25,948 nt of DNA, taken from positions 1-25,948 of the forward strand of contig CAMLJY010000074.1 in NCBI GenBank assembly GCA_946480465.1, read 5' to 3'. Source of the DNA: an uncultured Burkholderiales bacterium. GTDB taxonomy: Bacteria; Pseudomonadota; Gammaproteobacteria; Burkholderiales; Burkholderiaceae. The notes below the pieces were generated by a model. That model saw only the letters and a list, made by a program, of their open reading frames with translations. It ran no database searches and was not told the DNA's origin. Of this stretch, positions 6,779-14,810 are shown piece by piece. The position numbers and the translations under genes are program-made. How positions within the stretch are numbered: position 1 is the stretch's first letter; each line of letters starts with the position of its first letter.

Positions 6779-7950
6779 TCGGCCAGGCCGGCGGCCACGG
6801 ACAGGTAGCGCTTCATGCGCAGCACCGCCAGCTCCGGGTCCGCCAGCACGCCGCAGGCATCGGCCAGCTCGAAGACGCGCGCGTAATGCGCCACGCCGCG
6901 TGCCGATTGCGCGCCGCCGGCCATCGAGAAATGGTCCTGGTGGCCGTTGAGCCAGGCCAGGAAGACCACGCCCGCCTTGTAGTGCCGCGTCGGCGCGCGG
7001 AAGATCTCGCGCGACAGCGCCACGGTGGGATCGAGCAGGTCGTGATAACGCCCATGGTCCCCGTCCGCCAGCGCGGCCAGCGCCGCCGAGGCCACCGGCG
7101 CGATCGGGTCGAAGATGCCGAGCAGGCCGTGCGAATGCTGGGCCGGACCTTCGCCCTCGCCCTCGATCAGCTCGGCGTAGTTGAAGTCGTCGCCGGTGTA
7201 CATCTTCACGCCCGCGGGCAGGCGGCGCCGCAGCGCGACTTCCCAGCGCGCGTCCAGCAGCGAGACCTTGATGCCTTCGATGCGGTCGGCGTGCGCGGCG
7301 ATCAGCGCGGCCACGGTGTCCAGCGCCCGCGCGACGTCGGTGCTGCCCCAGTAGCCGCGCAGCGCGGGGTCGAACATCTCACCCAGCCAGTGCAGCACCA
7401 CCGGGCGCGACACGCTCTCCAGCAGCCGTCCGTACAGCGCCAGGTAGTCGTCCGGGCCGCGGGCGCAGCGCGCCAGCGCGCGGCTGGCCATCAGGATCAC
7501 GCGGCCGCCCTCGGACTCGACGACGTCGATCTGCTCGCGGTAGGCCGCCTCCACCTGCGCCAGCGTCACGTCCGCGCCGGGCGCCAGCTGGTCGGTGCCG
7601 GCGCCGCAGGCCAGCTCGCCGCCCACGGCATGCGCATGGCGCAGGCTGCGGCGGATCAGCTCGCGCGCCACCGGCCAGTCCACGCCCATGCCGCGCTGCG
7701 CCGTGTCCATGGCCTCTGCCACGCGGAAGCCCAGCTTGTAGAGGTGCTCGCGGAAGGCCAGCGTCGCGTCCCAGTCCACCTTCGGCGACGCATCCCAGGG
7801 GTCGGCCGTCCCCAGCGGGTCGATCACCACGTGCGCGGCGGCGTACACCGTGCGGTTGAACGGGCGCACCGGATCTACAGGCCGGATCGGCTCGGCCTTC
7901 AGGCGGTGGGTCTTCAGCGTGCCATCGGGCTGCGGCAAACGGATCTGCAT
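6775..7950 (-). CDS. DUF993 / dihydrodipicolinate-synthase-like TIM-barrel protein
   Basis: This 391-residue protein belongs to the DUF993 group related to the DapA (class I aldolase/lyase) superfamily. The core carries GIKVSLLD near 226-233; Lys228 sits where DapA-type enzymes place the Schiff-base lysine (GIKDS in DapA). Also visible are a conserved N-terminal RTVYAAAHVV stretch, LHWLGEMFDP near 186 and YTGDDFNY near 251. Inference: it cleaves or condenses a keto-acid or keto-sugar derivative through an imine intermediate; no member has a substrate that I can name with confidence. The ATG at 7950 follows the GMC gene stop by 5 bases, and the end overlaps glycerate kinase by 4 bases, so its product may feed that kinase. 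Confidence 0.88.
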   Translation of the reverse strand: MQIRLPQPDGTLKTHRLKAEPIRPVDPVRPFNRTVYAAAHVVIDPLGTADPWDASPKVDWDATLAFREHLYKLGFRVAEAMDTAQRGMGVDWPVARELIRRSLRHAHAVGGELACGAGTDQLAPGADVTLAQVEAAYREQIDVVESEGGRVILMASRALARCARGPDDYLALYGRLLESVSRPVVLHWLGEMFDPALRGYWGSTDVARALDTVAALIAAHADRIEGIKVSLLDARWEVALRRRLPAGVKMYTGDDFNYAELIEGEGEGPAQHSHGLLGIFDPIAPVASAALAALADGDHGRYHDLLDPTVALSREIFRAPTRHYKAGVVFLAWLNGHQDHFSMAGGAQSARGVAHYARVFELADACGVLADPELAVLRMKRYLSVAAGLAD

Positions 7951-7955
7951 CGTCG

Positions 7956-9644
7956 TCAATCTCTGGTGTTCACGGGGGTGCCGGCGGGCTCCGGCATGCG
8001 GGGCCGCGCCCGGGCCGGCCGCGTGGCCTGAAGGGCGAGCCGCCCCAGCACGTGGTCGGCCGCCTTCTCGGCGACCATGATGGTCGGGGCGTTGGTGTTG
8101 CAGGACGGCAGCAGCGGCATCACCGACGCATCGACGACGCGCAGGCCCTCCAGCCCGATGACACGCAGGTCGGGCGTCACCACGCTGGCCGGGTCGTCGG
8201 CCGGGCCGATGCGGCAGGTGCCGACCGGGTGGTGGTCGGTCTTGGCGTTGGCGCAGGCGTAGTCGAACAGGTCCTGCTCGCTGCGCACGGCGGGGCCGGG
8301 CAGCACCTCGCGCTGCACGAAGCGCTTCAACGCCCGCTGGCCGAGTATTTCGCGTGCCAGGCGCAGGCCCTTCAGCGCCTGCTCGCGGTCCTGCGGGTCG
8401 TCCCAGTAGTTGGGATCGATCAGCGGCGCCGCGGCCGGGTCGGCACTGGCCAGGCGCACCGAGCCGCGCGAACGCGGCCGCAGGAAGGCGCTGTTGAGGG
8501 TGACGCCGGCATGGCGCAGCTGCGCCACGCCCGCCTCGATGCCGGAGCCCAGGCCCAGGTGGAACTGGATGTCCGGTGAGCGCGCCTGCCCTGCACCGTC
8601 GGCGTACCAGAAGCCGCCGGTCTCGAACAGGCTGGAGGCCACCGGGCCTTTTTTCAGCAGCAGGTACTGCAGGCCGGCCCAGGCCGCGTGGTGCGGCCGG
8701 TTGTAGCGGTCGTAGGTGTGCTCGCCGGTGCACTCCGCGATCACGAACAGGTCAAGATGGTCCTGCAGGTTGCCCCCCACGCCGGGCAGTGCGTGGTGGC
8801 AGGCCATGCCCACCGCCTGCAGGTGGTCCGCCGGCCCGATGCCCGACTGCAGCAGCAGCCTGGGCGAACCGATGGCGCCGGAGCTGACGATGACCTCGCG
8901 CTTGGCGCGCAGCAGCGTGGGCGTGCGGCTGCCGCGCAGCGACACTTCCACACCGGTGGCGCGGCGGCCTTCCAGCGTCACGCGCAGGACCTGCGACTGC
9001 AGCATCACCGTCAGGTTCGGCCGACGGCGCACCGGCGCCAGGAACGCGATGGCGGCGGACGAGCGCCGCGCATCGCGCTGCGTGAGCTGGTAGTAGCCCA
9101 GGCCTTCCTGGCGCGCGCCGTTGAAGTCGGCATTGAAGGGAATGCCCAGCTCCTGCCCGGCCTGGAAGAAGGCCTCGCAGATCGGCAGCGGGCTGATCGG
9201 GTTGGACACGCCCAGCGGGCCGCCGTAGGCGTGGTGCTCGTCGCAATAACGCTGGTTGTCCTCGGAGCGCTTGAAGTACGGCAGCACGTCCGCGAAGGAC
9301 CACCCGGTGGCGCCGGCCTCGCGAACCCAGTCGTCGTAGTCGGCCGGCACGCCGCGGGTGTAGATCTGCGCGTTGATCGACGAGCCGCCGCCGATGACCC
9401 GCGCCTGCGTGAAACGCAGCACGCGGTTCTTCAGGTGCCGCTGCGGCACGGTCTGCCAGCCCCAGGAGCCGATGCCCTTGGTCATCTTCGCGAAGCCGGC
9501 GGGCCAGTGGAAGAAGGGGTGCGTGTCGGCGCCGCCGGCTTCCAGCAGCAGCACGCTCACCGACGGGTCGGCGCTCAGGCGGTTGGCCAGCACGCAGCCG
9601 GCGGAGCCACCGCCGGTGATGATGTAGTCGTAGTCGTTCTTCAC
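7956..9644 (-). CDS. GMC-family FAD-dependent alcohol/choline-type dehydrogenase
   Basis: This 562-residue flavoprotein has the choline dehydrogenase layout. It has the FAD dinucleotide motif GGGSAG at 11-16, GMC signature 1 (ARVIGGGSSINAQIY) near 81-95 and signature 2 (SSGAIGSPRLLLQSGIGP) near 254-271. The catalytic region is HHPVGTCRIG near 471-480 (His472 as base), with the partner Asn near 518 in NTNAPTIMVAEKAAD. It should oxidise a primary or secondary alcohol, passing electrons to a quinone or other acceptor rather than NAD. The start is GTG at 9644, two bases after the SDR stop; no ATG lies before the FAD motif in this frame. No signal peptide is seen, so it is probably cytoplasmic or peripherally membrane-bound. 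The last ~25 residues are an Arg/Pro-rich tail beyond the usual end. Confidence 0.94.
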   Translation of the reverse strand: MKNDYDYIITGGGSAGCVLANRLSADPSVSVLLLEAGGADTHPFFHWPAGFAKMTKGIGSWGWQTVPQRHLKNRVLRFTQARVIGGGSSINAQIYTRGVPADYDDWVREAGATGWSFADVLPYFKRSEDNQRYCDEHHAYGGPLGVSNPISPLPICEAFFQAGQELGIPFNADFNGARQEGLGYYQLTQRDARRSSAAIAFLAPVRRRPNLTVMLQSQVLRVTLEGRRATGVEVSLRGSRTPTLLRAKREVIVSSGAIGSPRLLLQSGIGPADHLQAVGMACHHALPGVGGNLQDHLDLFVIAECTGEHTYDRYNRPHHAAWAGLQYLLLKKGPVASSLFETGGFWYADGAGQARSPDIQFHLGLGSGIEAGVAQLRHAGVTLNSAFLRPRSRGSVRLASADPAAAPLIDPNYWDDPQDREQALKGLRLAREILGQRALKRFVQREVLPGPAVRSEQDLFDYACANAKTDHHPVGTCRIGPADDPASVVTPDLRVIGLEGLRVVDASVMPLLPSCNTNAPTIMVAEKAADHVLGRLALQATRPARARPRMPEPAGTPVNTRD

Positions 9645-9646
9645 GT

Positions 9647-10414
9647 TCAGAGTCTCGGGAGGGCCAGCGCGCCGTCCACGTTCAGCACCGAGCCGGTGGC
9701 GAAGCCGAAGTCGCCGCCGGCCAGCGCGGCCACGGCCCGCGCCACGTCCTGCGGCTGGCCCCAGCGGCCGGCCGGCACCAGGCCGTCGGCGATGCGCTTG
9801 GAGTAGCGCTCGGCCACGGCCTCGGTCATCGGCGTGCGGATCACGCCCGGGCGCACCTCGAACACACCGATGTCCAGCGGTGCCAACCGCAGCGCGAACA
9901 GCTTGGTGAGCATGCCCAGGCCGGCTTTCGAAACGCAGTACTCGCCGCGCTCGATCGACGCCAGTTCCGCACTGACCGAGGACACGGTGACGATGCTGCG
10001 CGGGCCGGATGCAGTGGAAGCCGCCATGTGCCGCGCCACCGCCTGCGTCATGAAGAAGCTGCCGCGTACGTTGACGCCCAGCACGCGGTCGAAGCTGGCG
10101 GGCGCGAGGTCCAGCAGGTCGCCGCGCTGGTCGGGACCGATGCCGGCGTTGTTGACCAGGCAAGCCACCGGGCCGCCCCAGGCCACGATCTGCACCACCA
10201 GCGCTTCATGCAGATCGATGCGGGCCAGGTCGGAGGCGAACAACCGGGCGCGAGCGCCGTGCGCGGTGATCGCCGCCAGCGTCTCTTCAGCGCCGGTGTC
10301 GGCCAGGTCCGTCAGCGCCAGGTCGAAGCCGCGCGCGGCGAGTTCGATGGCGATGGCGGCGCCGATGCCACGCCGGGCGCCGGTGACGATCGCGAGCGGC
10401 CGCTGTGTGCTCAT
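9647..10414 (-). CDS. SDR-family 3-ketoacyl-ACP-reductase-like dehydrogenase
   Basis: This 255-residue classical short-chain dehydrogenase has the cofactor motif TGARRGIG at 11-18, NNAG at 88-91, and the catalytic Ser146, Tyr159 and Lys163 (YCVSK). The middle and C-terminal sequence (DLLDLAPASFDRVLGVNVRG, EVRPGVIRTPMT, PAGRWGQPQDVARAVAALA, ending ALPRL) closely follows the subgroup often labelled 3-ketoacyl-ACP reductase (PRK12745-like), whose members mostly occur in sugar or polyol operons rather than fatty-acid synthesis. It probably interconverts a hydroxyl and a keto group with NAD(P)(H). The ATG at 10414 overlaps the upstream GMC gene stop (ATGA), and the stop is two bases before the next GMC gene. 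Possible roles are reduction of tartronate semialdehyde to glycerate or handling of a keto-sugar. Confidence 0.94.
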   Translation of the reverse strand: MSTQRPLAIVTGARRGIGAAIAIELAARGFDLALTDLADTGAEETLAAITAHGARARLFASDLARIDLHEALVVQIVAWGGPVACLVNNAGIGPDQRGDLLDLAPASFDRVLGVNVRGSFFMTQAVARHMAASTASGPRSIVTVSSVSAELASIERGEYCVSKAGLGMLTKLFALRLAPLDIGVFEVRPGVIRTPMTEAVAERYSKRIADGLVPAGRWGQPQDVARAVAALAGGDFGFATGSVLNVDGALALPRL

Positions 10415-11931
10415 GAAAGCACCTCCGTCCGCAGGTGGTGCCCCACCCGCAGCGCCTGCGCCGCCACCGTCAGCGCCGGATTCACCGCGGCGGACGAGGG
10501 GAAGAAGCCGGCATCGACCACGTACAGGTTGTCGTGGTCCCAGGCCTTGCACAGCGGGTCCAGCGCCGAAATGGCCGGGTCGCTGCCGAAGCGCACCGTG
10601 CCGCACTGGTGCGACACCACGTCGGTGCCGAAGGACTTGGCCAGGACCAGCGGGTAGCCGGTGGCGCGCAGGATGGTGCGGCATTTCGCCACCCAGCGCC
10701 GGTGCGCAGCCAGGTTGCTGCGGCGCCAGTGCAGGTTGATGGCGCCATCGGGCCGCACGGTGACGCGGCTGTCCGGGTGCGGCAGGTCTTCGCTTTGCGC
10801 ATACCAGTCGACGCTGCGCCGCGCCAGCGCGCTGCGCAGCAGCTTCGGCACGCGCGGCAGCGGCCCGCGCAGCATGGGCTCGCGGATCTTGCCCAGCAAC
10901 TGCAGGCTGCCCAGCGGCTTGCCGCCCGCGCCGTCGCCGAAATAGAAGTCATGCAGCGCCAGCGTCTTCGGAAAGCGCGTGGTGTTGATGCGCCACGGGT
11001 GCAGCGCCATCAGCGCGGTGGTGTTGTGCGTCATGTAGTGGCGGCCAACGACGTCGCTGCCGTTGGCCAGCCCGCGCGGATGGCGGTCGGAGGCCGAGCG
11101 CAGCAGCAGCGCGGCGGAATTGATGGCCCCGGCGCTCAGCACCACCAGCCCGGCCTGGATGCGGCGGCGCGTGCCGTCCTGCACCACCTCGGCGGCGACG
11201 ATGCGGCGCCCGCTGGCATCGGCCAGAAGACGCTCGACATACGTGTTATCCAGCAAGCTGACGTTGCCGGCCTGCAGCGCCGGCCGCACCAACCGCACCT
11301 CGGCATCGCCCTTGGCGTCGATCATGCACGGGAAGGCGTCGCAGTTGGCGCAGCGCTCGCAGCGGCCGCCCGGCCCGCGGTCGACGGCGCTGGGCATCGG
11401 GAAGGGCTTCAGGCCCAGGGCGCGCAGGCGGTGCTCGATCTGCGCCAGCAGCGGCTCGTGCGGCACCGGCGGGTGCGGGAAGTCGCCGCTGCGCGGGGGC
11501 TCGGTGGGATCGATGCCCTGCTTCCCGCGCACGCCGAAGAGGCGCTCGGCCTCGGCGTACCAAGGCTCCAGGTCGGCATAGCGAATGGGCCAGGCAGGCG
11601 ACACGCCCTCTTCATGCTCCACCGCCTCGAAGTCGCGTTCACGGAAGCGGAACATCGCGGTGCCGTAGAACTTGGTGTGGCCGCCGACGAAATAGAACAT
11701 GCCGGGCCGGAAGGCGCGGCCATCGGCATACCAGGTCTCGCGGGTGCGGTAGCGCTGCTCGCAGAACACCGCCTCGGGGTCCCAGTTCTGCGCTTCACGC
11801 GGCAGCGCGGGGCCGCGTTCCAGCAACAGCACGCGCGCGCCGCTGCCGGCCAACTGGCGCGCCACGGCGCCGCCGCCCACGCCGGAGCCGATGATCAGCA
11901 CGTCGCAAGACTCGCTCGACACGATCGTCAC
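10411..11931 (-). CDS. GMC oxidoreductase with four-cysteine motif (sugar-dehydrogenase-like)
   Basis: This 506-residue FAD enzyme belongs to the branch containing membrane sugar and polyol dehydrogenases. The FAD motif GSGVGG is at 15-20 and VGGHTKFYGTAMFRFR covers the flavin-contact region near 82-97. The catalytic pair is probably His441 in SHQCGT and Asn484 in AAVNPALT. A compact cluster, Cys191-x2-Cys194-x2-Cys197-x4-Cys202, precedes the DAKGDAEV segment. In FAD-glucose dehydrogenases a Cys cluster in a similar place binds a 3Fe-4S centre, so an iron-sulfur relay is possible here but unproven. No Tat or Sec signal is visible. The start is GTG at 11931, overlapping the ATPase stop (GTGA); another in-frame GTG lies nine bases downstream. 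It is likely to oxidise the imported sugar or glycoside. No separate small or cytochrome c subunit gene lies nearby. Confidence 0.92.
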   Translation of the reverse strand: MTIVSSESCDVLIIGSGVGGGAVARQLAGSGARVLLLERGPALPREAQNWDPEAVFCEQRYRTRETWYADGRAFRPGMFYFVGGHTKFYGTAMFRFRERDFEAVEHEEGVSPAWPIRYADLEPWYAEAERLFGVRGKQGIDPTEPPRSGDFPHPPVPHEPLLAQIEHRLRALGLKPFPMPSAVDRGPGGRCERCANCDAFPCMIDAKGDAEVRLVRPALQAGNVSLLDNTYVERLLADASGRRIVAAEVVQDGTRRRIQAGLVVLSAGAINSAALLLRSASDRHPRGLANGSDVVGRHYMTHNTTALMALHPWRINTTRFPKTLALHDFYFGDGAGGKPLGSLQLLGKIREPMLRGPLPRVPKLLRSALARRSVDWYAQSEDLPHPDSRVTVRPDGAINLHWRRSNLAAHRRWVAKCRTILRATGYPLVLAKSFGTDVVSHQCGTVRFGSDPAISALDPLCKAWDHDNLYVVDAGFFPSSAAVNPALTVAAQALRVGHHLRTEVLS

Positions 11932-13028
11932 TGGATCAGGGTTTCGCTCGCGGCGTCGAAGCACACCAGCTTGGCCAGGTCGACGATGAAGCGGGCCTTC
12001 TGCCCCGCGGCCAGCGGCAGGTCGGGATCGAGGCGGGCGGTCAGCTCCTGCTCGCCCAGCGACAGCACCGCCAGCGTGTCGGCGCCGGTGGGCTCGATGA
12101 CCTCCACCCGCGCCTCGAACGCGCGCTGCAGCGGCCCCAGGGCCTGTCCCGGCAGCGCCAGCGACACGGCCTCGGCACGGATGCCGGCGATCAACTCGCG
12201 GCCGGTGGGCGAGGCGGCCACCACCTCGGGCGGCAGCTCGATCTGCACGCCGCCGGGCAAGTGCAGCGACGTGGCCTCGCCACCGTTCGCCAGCCGCGCC
12301 TTCAGCAGGTTCATGCGCGGCGAGCCCATGAAGCCCGCGACGAAGGTGTTGGCCGGCCGGTTGTAGACCTCGTGCGGTGTGCCCAGCTGCTGCAGCACCC
12401 CGCCCTTCATCACCGCGATGCGGGTGGCCAGCGTCATCGCCTCGATCTGGTCGTGGGTGACGTAGACGATGGTGGCGTTCAGCCGCTGGTGCAGCTTCTT
12501 GATTTCCGTGCGCATGTCCACGCGCAACTGCGCGTCCAGGTTCGACAGCGGCTCGTCGAACAGGTACAGCTGCGGCTCGCGCGCCAGCGCGCGGCCGATG
12601 GCCACCCGCTGCCGCTGCCCGCCCGAGAGCTGCCGCGGCTTGCGTTCGAGCAAATGCTCGATCTGCAGCAGCCGCGCCACCGATTGCACGCGCTCGCGCC
12701 GCGTCGCCTTGTCCACCTTGCGCATTTCCAGCGGGAATTCGATGTTCTTCGCCACCGTCATGTTCGGGTACAGCGCGTAGGACTGGAACACCATCGAGAT
12801 GTTGCGCTCGGCCGGCGGCACCTGGGTGATGTCGCGTCCCTGCAGGCGCAGCGCCCCGCCGCTGGGGTCCTCCAGGCCCGCGATGATGTTCATCAGCGTG
12901 CTCTTGCCGCAGCCCGAGGGGCCGACCAGCACCAGGAACTCGCCGTCCTGCAGCGCGATGGAGATGTCGTGCAGGATCTGCACCGGCCCGAAGGCCTTCT
13001 TGACGTTGATCAGGTCGAGGGATGCCAT
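11928..13028 (-). CDS. Sugar ABC transporter ATP-binding protein (MalK/UgpC/MsmK type)
   Basis: This 366-residue ATPase powers the importer encoded just upstream. All nucleotide-binding motifs are intact: Walker A GPSGCGKST at 36-44, Q-loop Gln82, signature LSGGQ at 134-138, Walker B LYLFDE at 154-159, D-loop SNLD and switch His192 in YVTHDQ. The C-terminal ~130 residues are the regulatory OB/TOBE region typical of MalK-type subunits (GIRAEAVSL and RVEVIEPTGADTLAVL segments). The ATG at 13028 lies 12 bases after the permease stop. Automatic pipelines tend to name such proteins UgpC, but the setting indicates a sugar rather than glycerol-3-phosphate. It is the only ABC ATPase in the window and so must serve all the binding proteins here that feed a transporter. 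Confidence 0.96.
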   Translation of the reverse strand: MASLDLINVKKAFGPVQILHDISIALQDGEFLVLVGPSGCGKSTLMNIIAGLEDPSGGALRLQGRDITQVPPAERNISMVFQSYALYPNMTVAKNIEFPLEMRKVDKATRRERVQSVARLLQIEHLLERKPRQLSGGQRQRVAIGRALAREPQLYLFDEPLSNLDAQLRVDMRTEIKKLHQRLNATIVYVTHDQIEAMTLATRIAVMKGGVLQQLGTPHEVYNRPANTFVAGFMGSPRMNLLKARLANGGEATSLHLPGGVQIELPPEVVAASPTGRELIAGIRAEAVSLALPGQALGPLQRAFEARVEVIEPTGADTLAVLSLGEQELTARLDPDLPLAAGQKARFIVDLAKLVCFDAASETLIQ

Positions 13029-13040
13029 GACGAGATATTC

Positions 13041-13949
13041 CTAACCCTTGACGGAGCCGGCCATCAGCCCGCGCACGAAATACTTGCCGGACAGCAGGTA
13101 GACGATCAGCGTCGGCAAGGCGGCGATGAAGGCACCGGCGAAATGCACGTTGTATTCCTTGACCCCGGTGCTGCTGTTCACCAGGTTGTTCAGCGCCACC
13201 GTCAGCGGGTAGGAGCTGAAGTCGCTGAACGAGGCACCGAACAGGAACTCGTTCCAGATGTTGGTGAACTGCCAGATCACCGTCACCACGATGATGGGCG
13301 AGCTGTTGGGCAGCAGGATGCGCCACAGCACGCCGAAGAAGCCGGCGCCGTCCATGCGCGCCGAGCGGATCAGCTCGCCCGGGAAGGCGGCGTAGTAGTT
13401 GCGGAAGAACAGCGTGGTGAAGCCGATGCCGTAGACCACGTTGACGAACACCAGCCCCTTCACCGTGCCGGCCAGCCCCAGCAGGCCCAGCGTCTTGGCC
13501 ATCGGGATCAGCACGATCTGGTACGGGATGAAGACCGAGAACAGCATGGCCGCGAACAGCAGGTGCGCGCCGCGGAAGCGGTACTGCGTGAGGATGTAGC
13601 CGTTCAGCGCGCCGATGAGGGTGGAGATCACCACCGCCGGCACCACCAGCAGGAAGGAGTTGATGAAGTACGGCTTCAGGCCCGTGGGCTGCACGCCGAT
13701 CTGCGCGGTGCTCCAGGCGGTGAGCCAGGGCTCGGCGGTCCACACCACCGGCAGCGCCATCAGGTTGCCGCCGCGGATCTCGTCCAGCGGCTTGAACGAG
13801 TTGACGACCATCACGTACACCGGCAGCAGGAACACCAGCGCCATGGCCACCAGGGCGCCGTACAGCGCGATGCGGCCCAGGCTGAAGCGTCCTGCGGGTC
13901 CGGCGGCGGCGTGCAGGCGGGGCATGCTCGCGGAAGCGGTGCTAGCCAT
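13041..13949 (-). CDS. Sugar ABC transporter permease, MalG type
   Basis: This 302-residue inner-membrane permease has about six predicted transmembrane helices. The first is near 28-50 (ALYGALVAMALVFLLPVYVMVV), followed by the periplasmic NSFKPLDEIRGG loop typical of MalG homologues. The cytoplasmic EAA coupling loop reads SARMDGAGFFGVLWRILLP near 200-218 and contacts the ATPase. The segment IWQFTNIWNEFLFG after it is also characteristic, and the chain ends in a short KG tail. It overlaps the MalF-type gene by 8 bases. Among known families it is closest to the GtsC-type glucose/mannose permeases, judging by the binding proteins upstream. Confidence 0.95.
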   Translation of the reverse strand: MASTASASMPRLHAAAGPAGRFSLGRIALYGALVAMALVFLLPVYVMVVNSFKPLDEIRGGNLMALPVVWTAEPWLTAWSTAQIGVQPTGLKPYFINSFLLVVPAVVISTLIGALNGYILTQYRFRGAHLLFAAMLFSVFIPYQIVLIPMAKTLGLLGLAGTVKGLVFVNVVYGIGFTTLFFRNYYAAFPGELIRSARMDGAGFFGVLWRILLPNSSPIIVVTVIWQFTNIWNEFLFGASFSDFSSYPLTVALNNLVNSSTGVKEYNVHFAGAFIAALPTLIVYLLSGKYFVRGLMAGSVKG

Positions 13950-14808
13950 GGCGGGCCTGCCTCATCTCGCGGCGCAGGTAGGGCAGCACGACGATGCCGA
14001 TGGCCAGCAGCATCAGCACGGAGCTGGCCGCGCCCACCGCCATCTCGTTGCGGGTGAAGGTGTACTGGTACATGAAGACCGAGGGCAACCAGGTGGAGCG
14101 GCCGGGGCCGCCGTTGGTGAGCGCGATGACGAGGTCGTAGGACTTGACTGCCATGTGCGCGAGGATGACGAACGAGGAGACGAACACCGGCCCCAGCTGC
14201 GGCAGGATGATGCGCAGGTAGATCTGCCAGGTCTTCGCGCCGTCGACGCGGGCGGCGTTCACCTGCTCCGCATCCACGCCGCGCAGGCCGGCCAGGAACA
14301 TCGCCATCACGAAGCCGGCGGTCTGCCAGACGGCGGCGATGACGACGCAATAGATCGCCATGTCCCCGTCCTTGATCCAGCCGAAGCTGAAACCCTCCCA
14401 GCCCAGCGAGTGCATGGTGCGTTCCAGCCCCACGCCGGGGTCCAGCAGCCATTTCCATGCCGTGCCGGTGACGATGAAGGACAGCGCCATCGGGTACAGG
14501 AAGACCGAGCGGAAGCTGCCCTCGGCGCGGATCTTCTGGTCGATCAGCACCGCCAGCCCCAGGCCCATGGAGAGCGCGCAGGCGATGTAGAGCCCGGCGA
14601 ACACCCACAGGTTGGACAGCGCGACCGACCAGTTCTCCAGCCCCAGCAGGCGCCGGTAGGCGCCGGCGCCGGCCAGTTCGTACTGCGGCATCATCGTGGA
14701 GGTGGTCAGCGACAGGTAGAACGTGAACACGATGTACCCGTACACGCACACCGCCACCAGCAGCGCGCTGGGCGTGATCAGCAGCCGCGGCAAGAGGCCG
14801 GCGTTCAT
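13942..14808 (-). CDS. Sugar ABC transporter permease, MalF type
   Basis: This 288-residue inner-membrane permease is the partner of the MalG-type subunit. Transmembrane segments include LLITPSALLVAVCVYGYIVFTFYLSL near the N terminus and four or five more. The EAA loop is AEQVNAARVDGAKTWQIYLRIILPQLGP near 200-227. It has the short form with six helices and no large periplasmic P2 loop of enterobacterial MalF. The ATG at 14808 is two bases after the second binding-protein stop, so SBP-permease-permease-ATPase follows the gene order of Pseudomonas gtsABCD. The stop overlaps the next permease by 8 bases. Confidence 0.95.
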   Translation of the reverse strand: MNAGLLPRLLITPSALLVAVCVYGYIVFTFYLSLTTSTMMPQYELAGAGAYRRLLGLENWSVALSNLWVFAGLYIACALSMGLGLAVLIDQKIRAEGSFRSVFLYPMALSFIVTGTAWKWLLDPGVGLERTMHSLGWEGFSFGWIKDGDMAIYCVVIAAVWQTAGFVMAMFLAGLRGVDAEQVNAARVDGAKTWQIYLRIILPQLGPVFVSSFVILAHMAVKSYDLVIALTNGGPGRSTWLPSVFMYQYTFTRNEMAVGAASSVLMLLAIGIVVLPYLRREMRQARHG

Positions 14809-14810
14809 GC

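Noticed and set aside
10411..13743. A single 1110-codon protein fusing transporter sequence to the GMC enzyme
   Set aside because: Only the last 506 codons are the GMC enzyme. The first part is a shadow of the permease and ATPase genes in another frame, and the GTG at 11931 is coupled to the ATPase stop.
12261..14057. A 598-codon plus-strand frame rich in His, Gln and Asp
   Set aside because: It is antisense to ATPase and permease genes with intact motifs; the composition is typical of a mirror frame.
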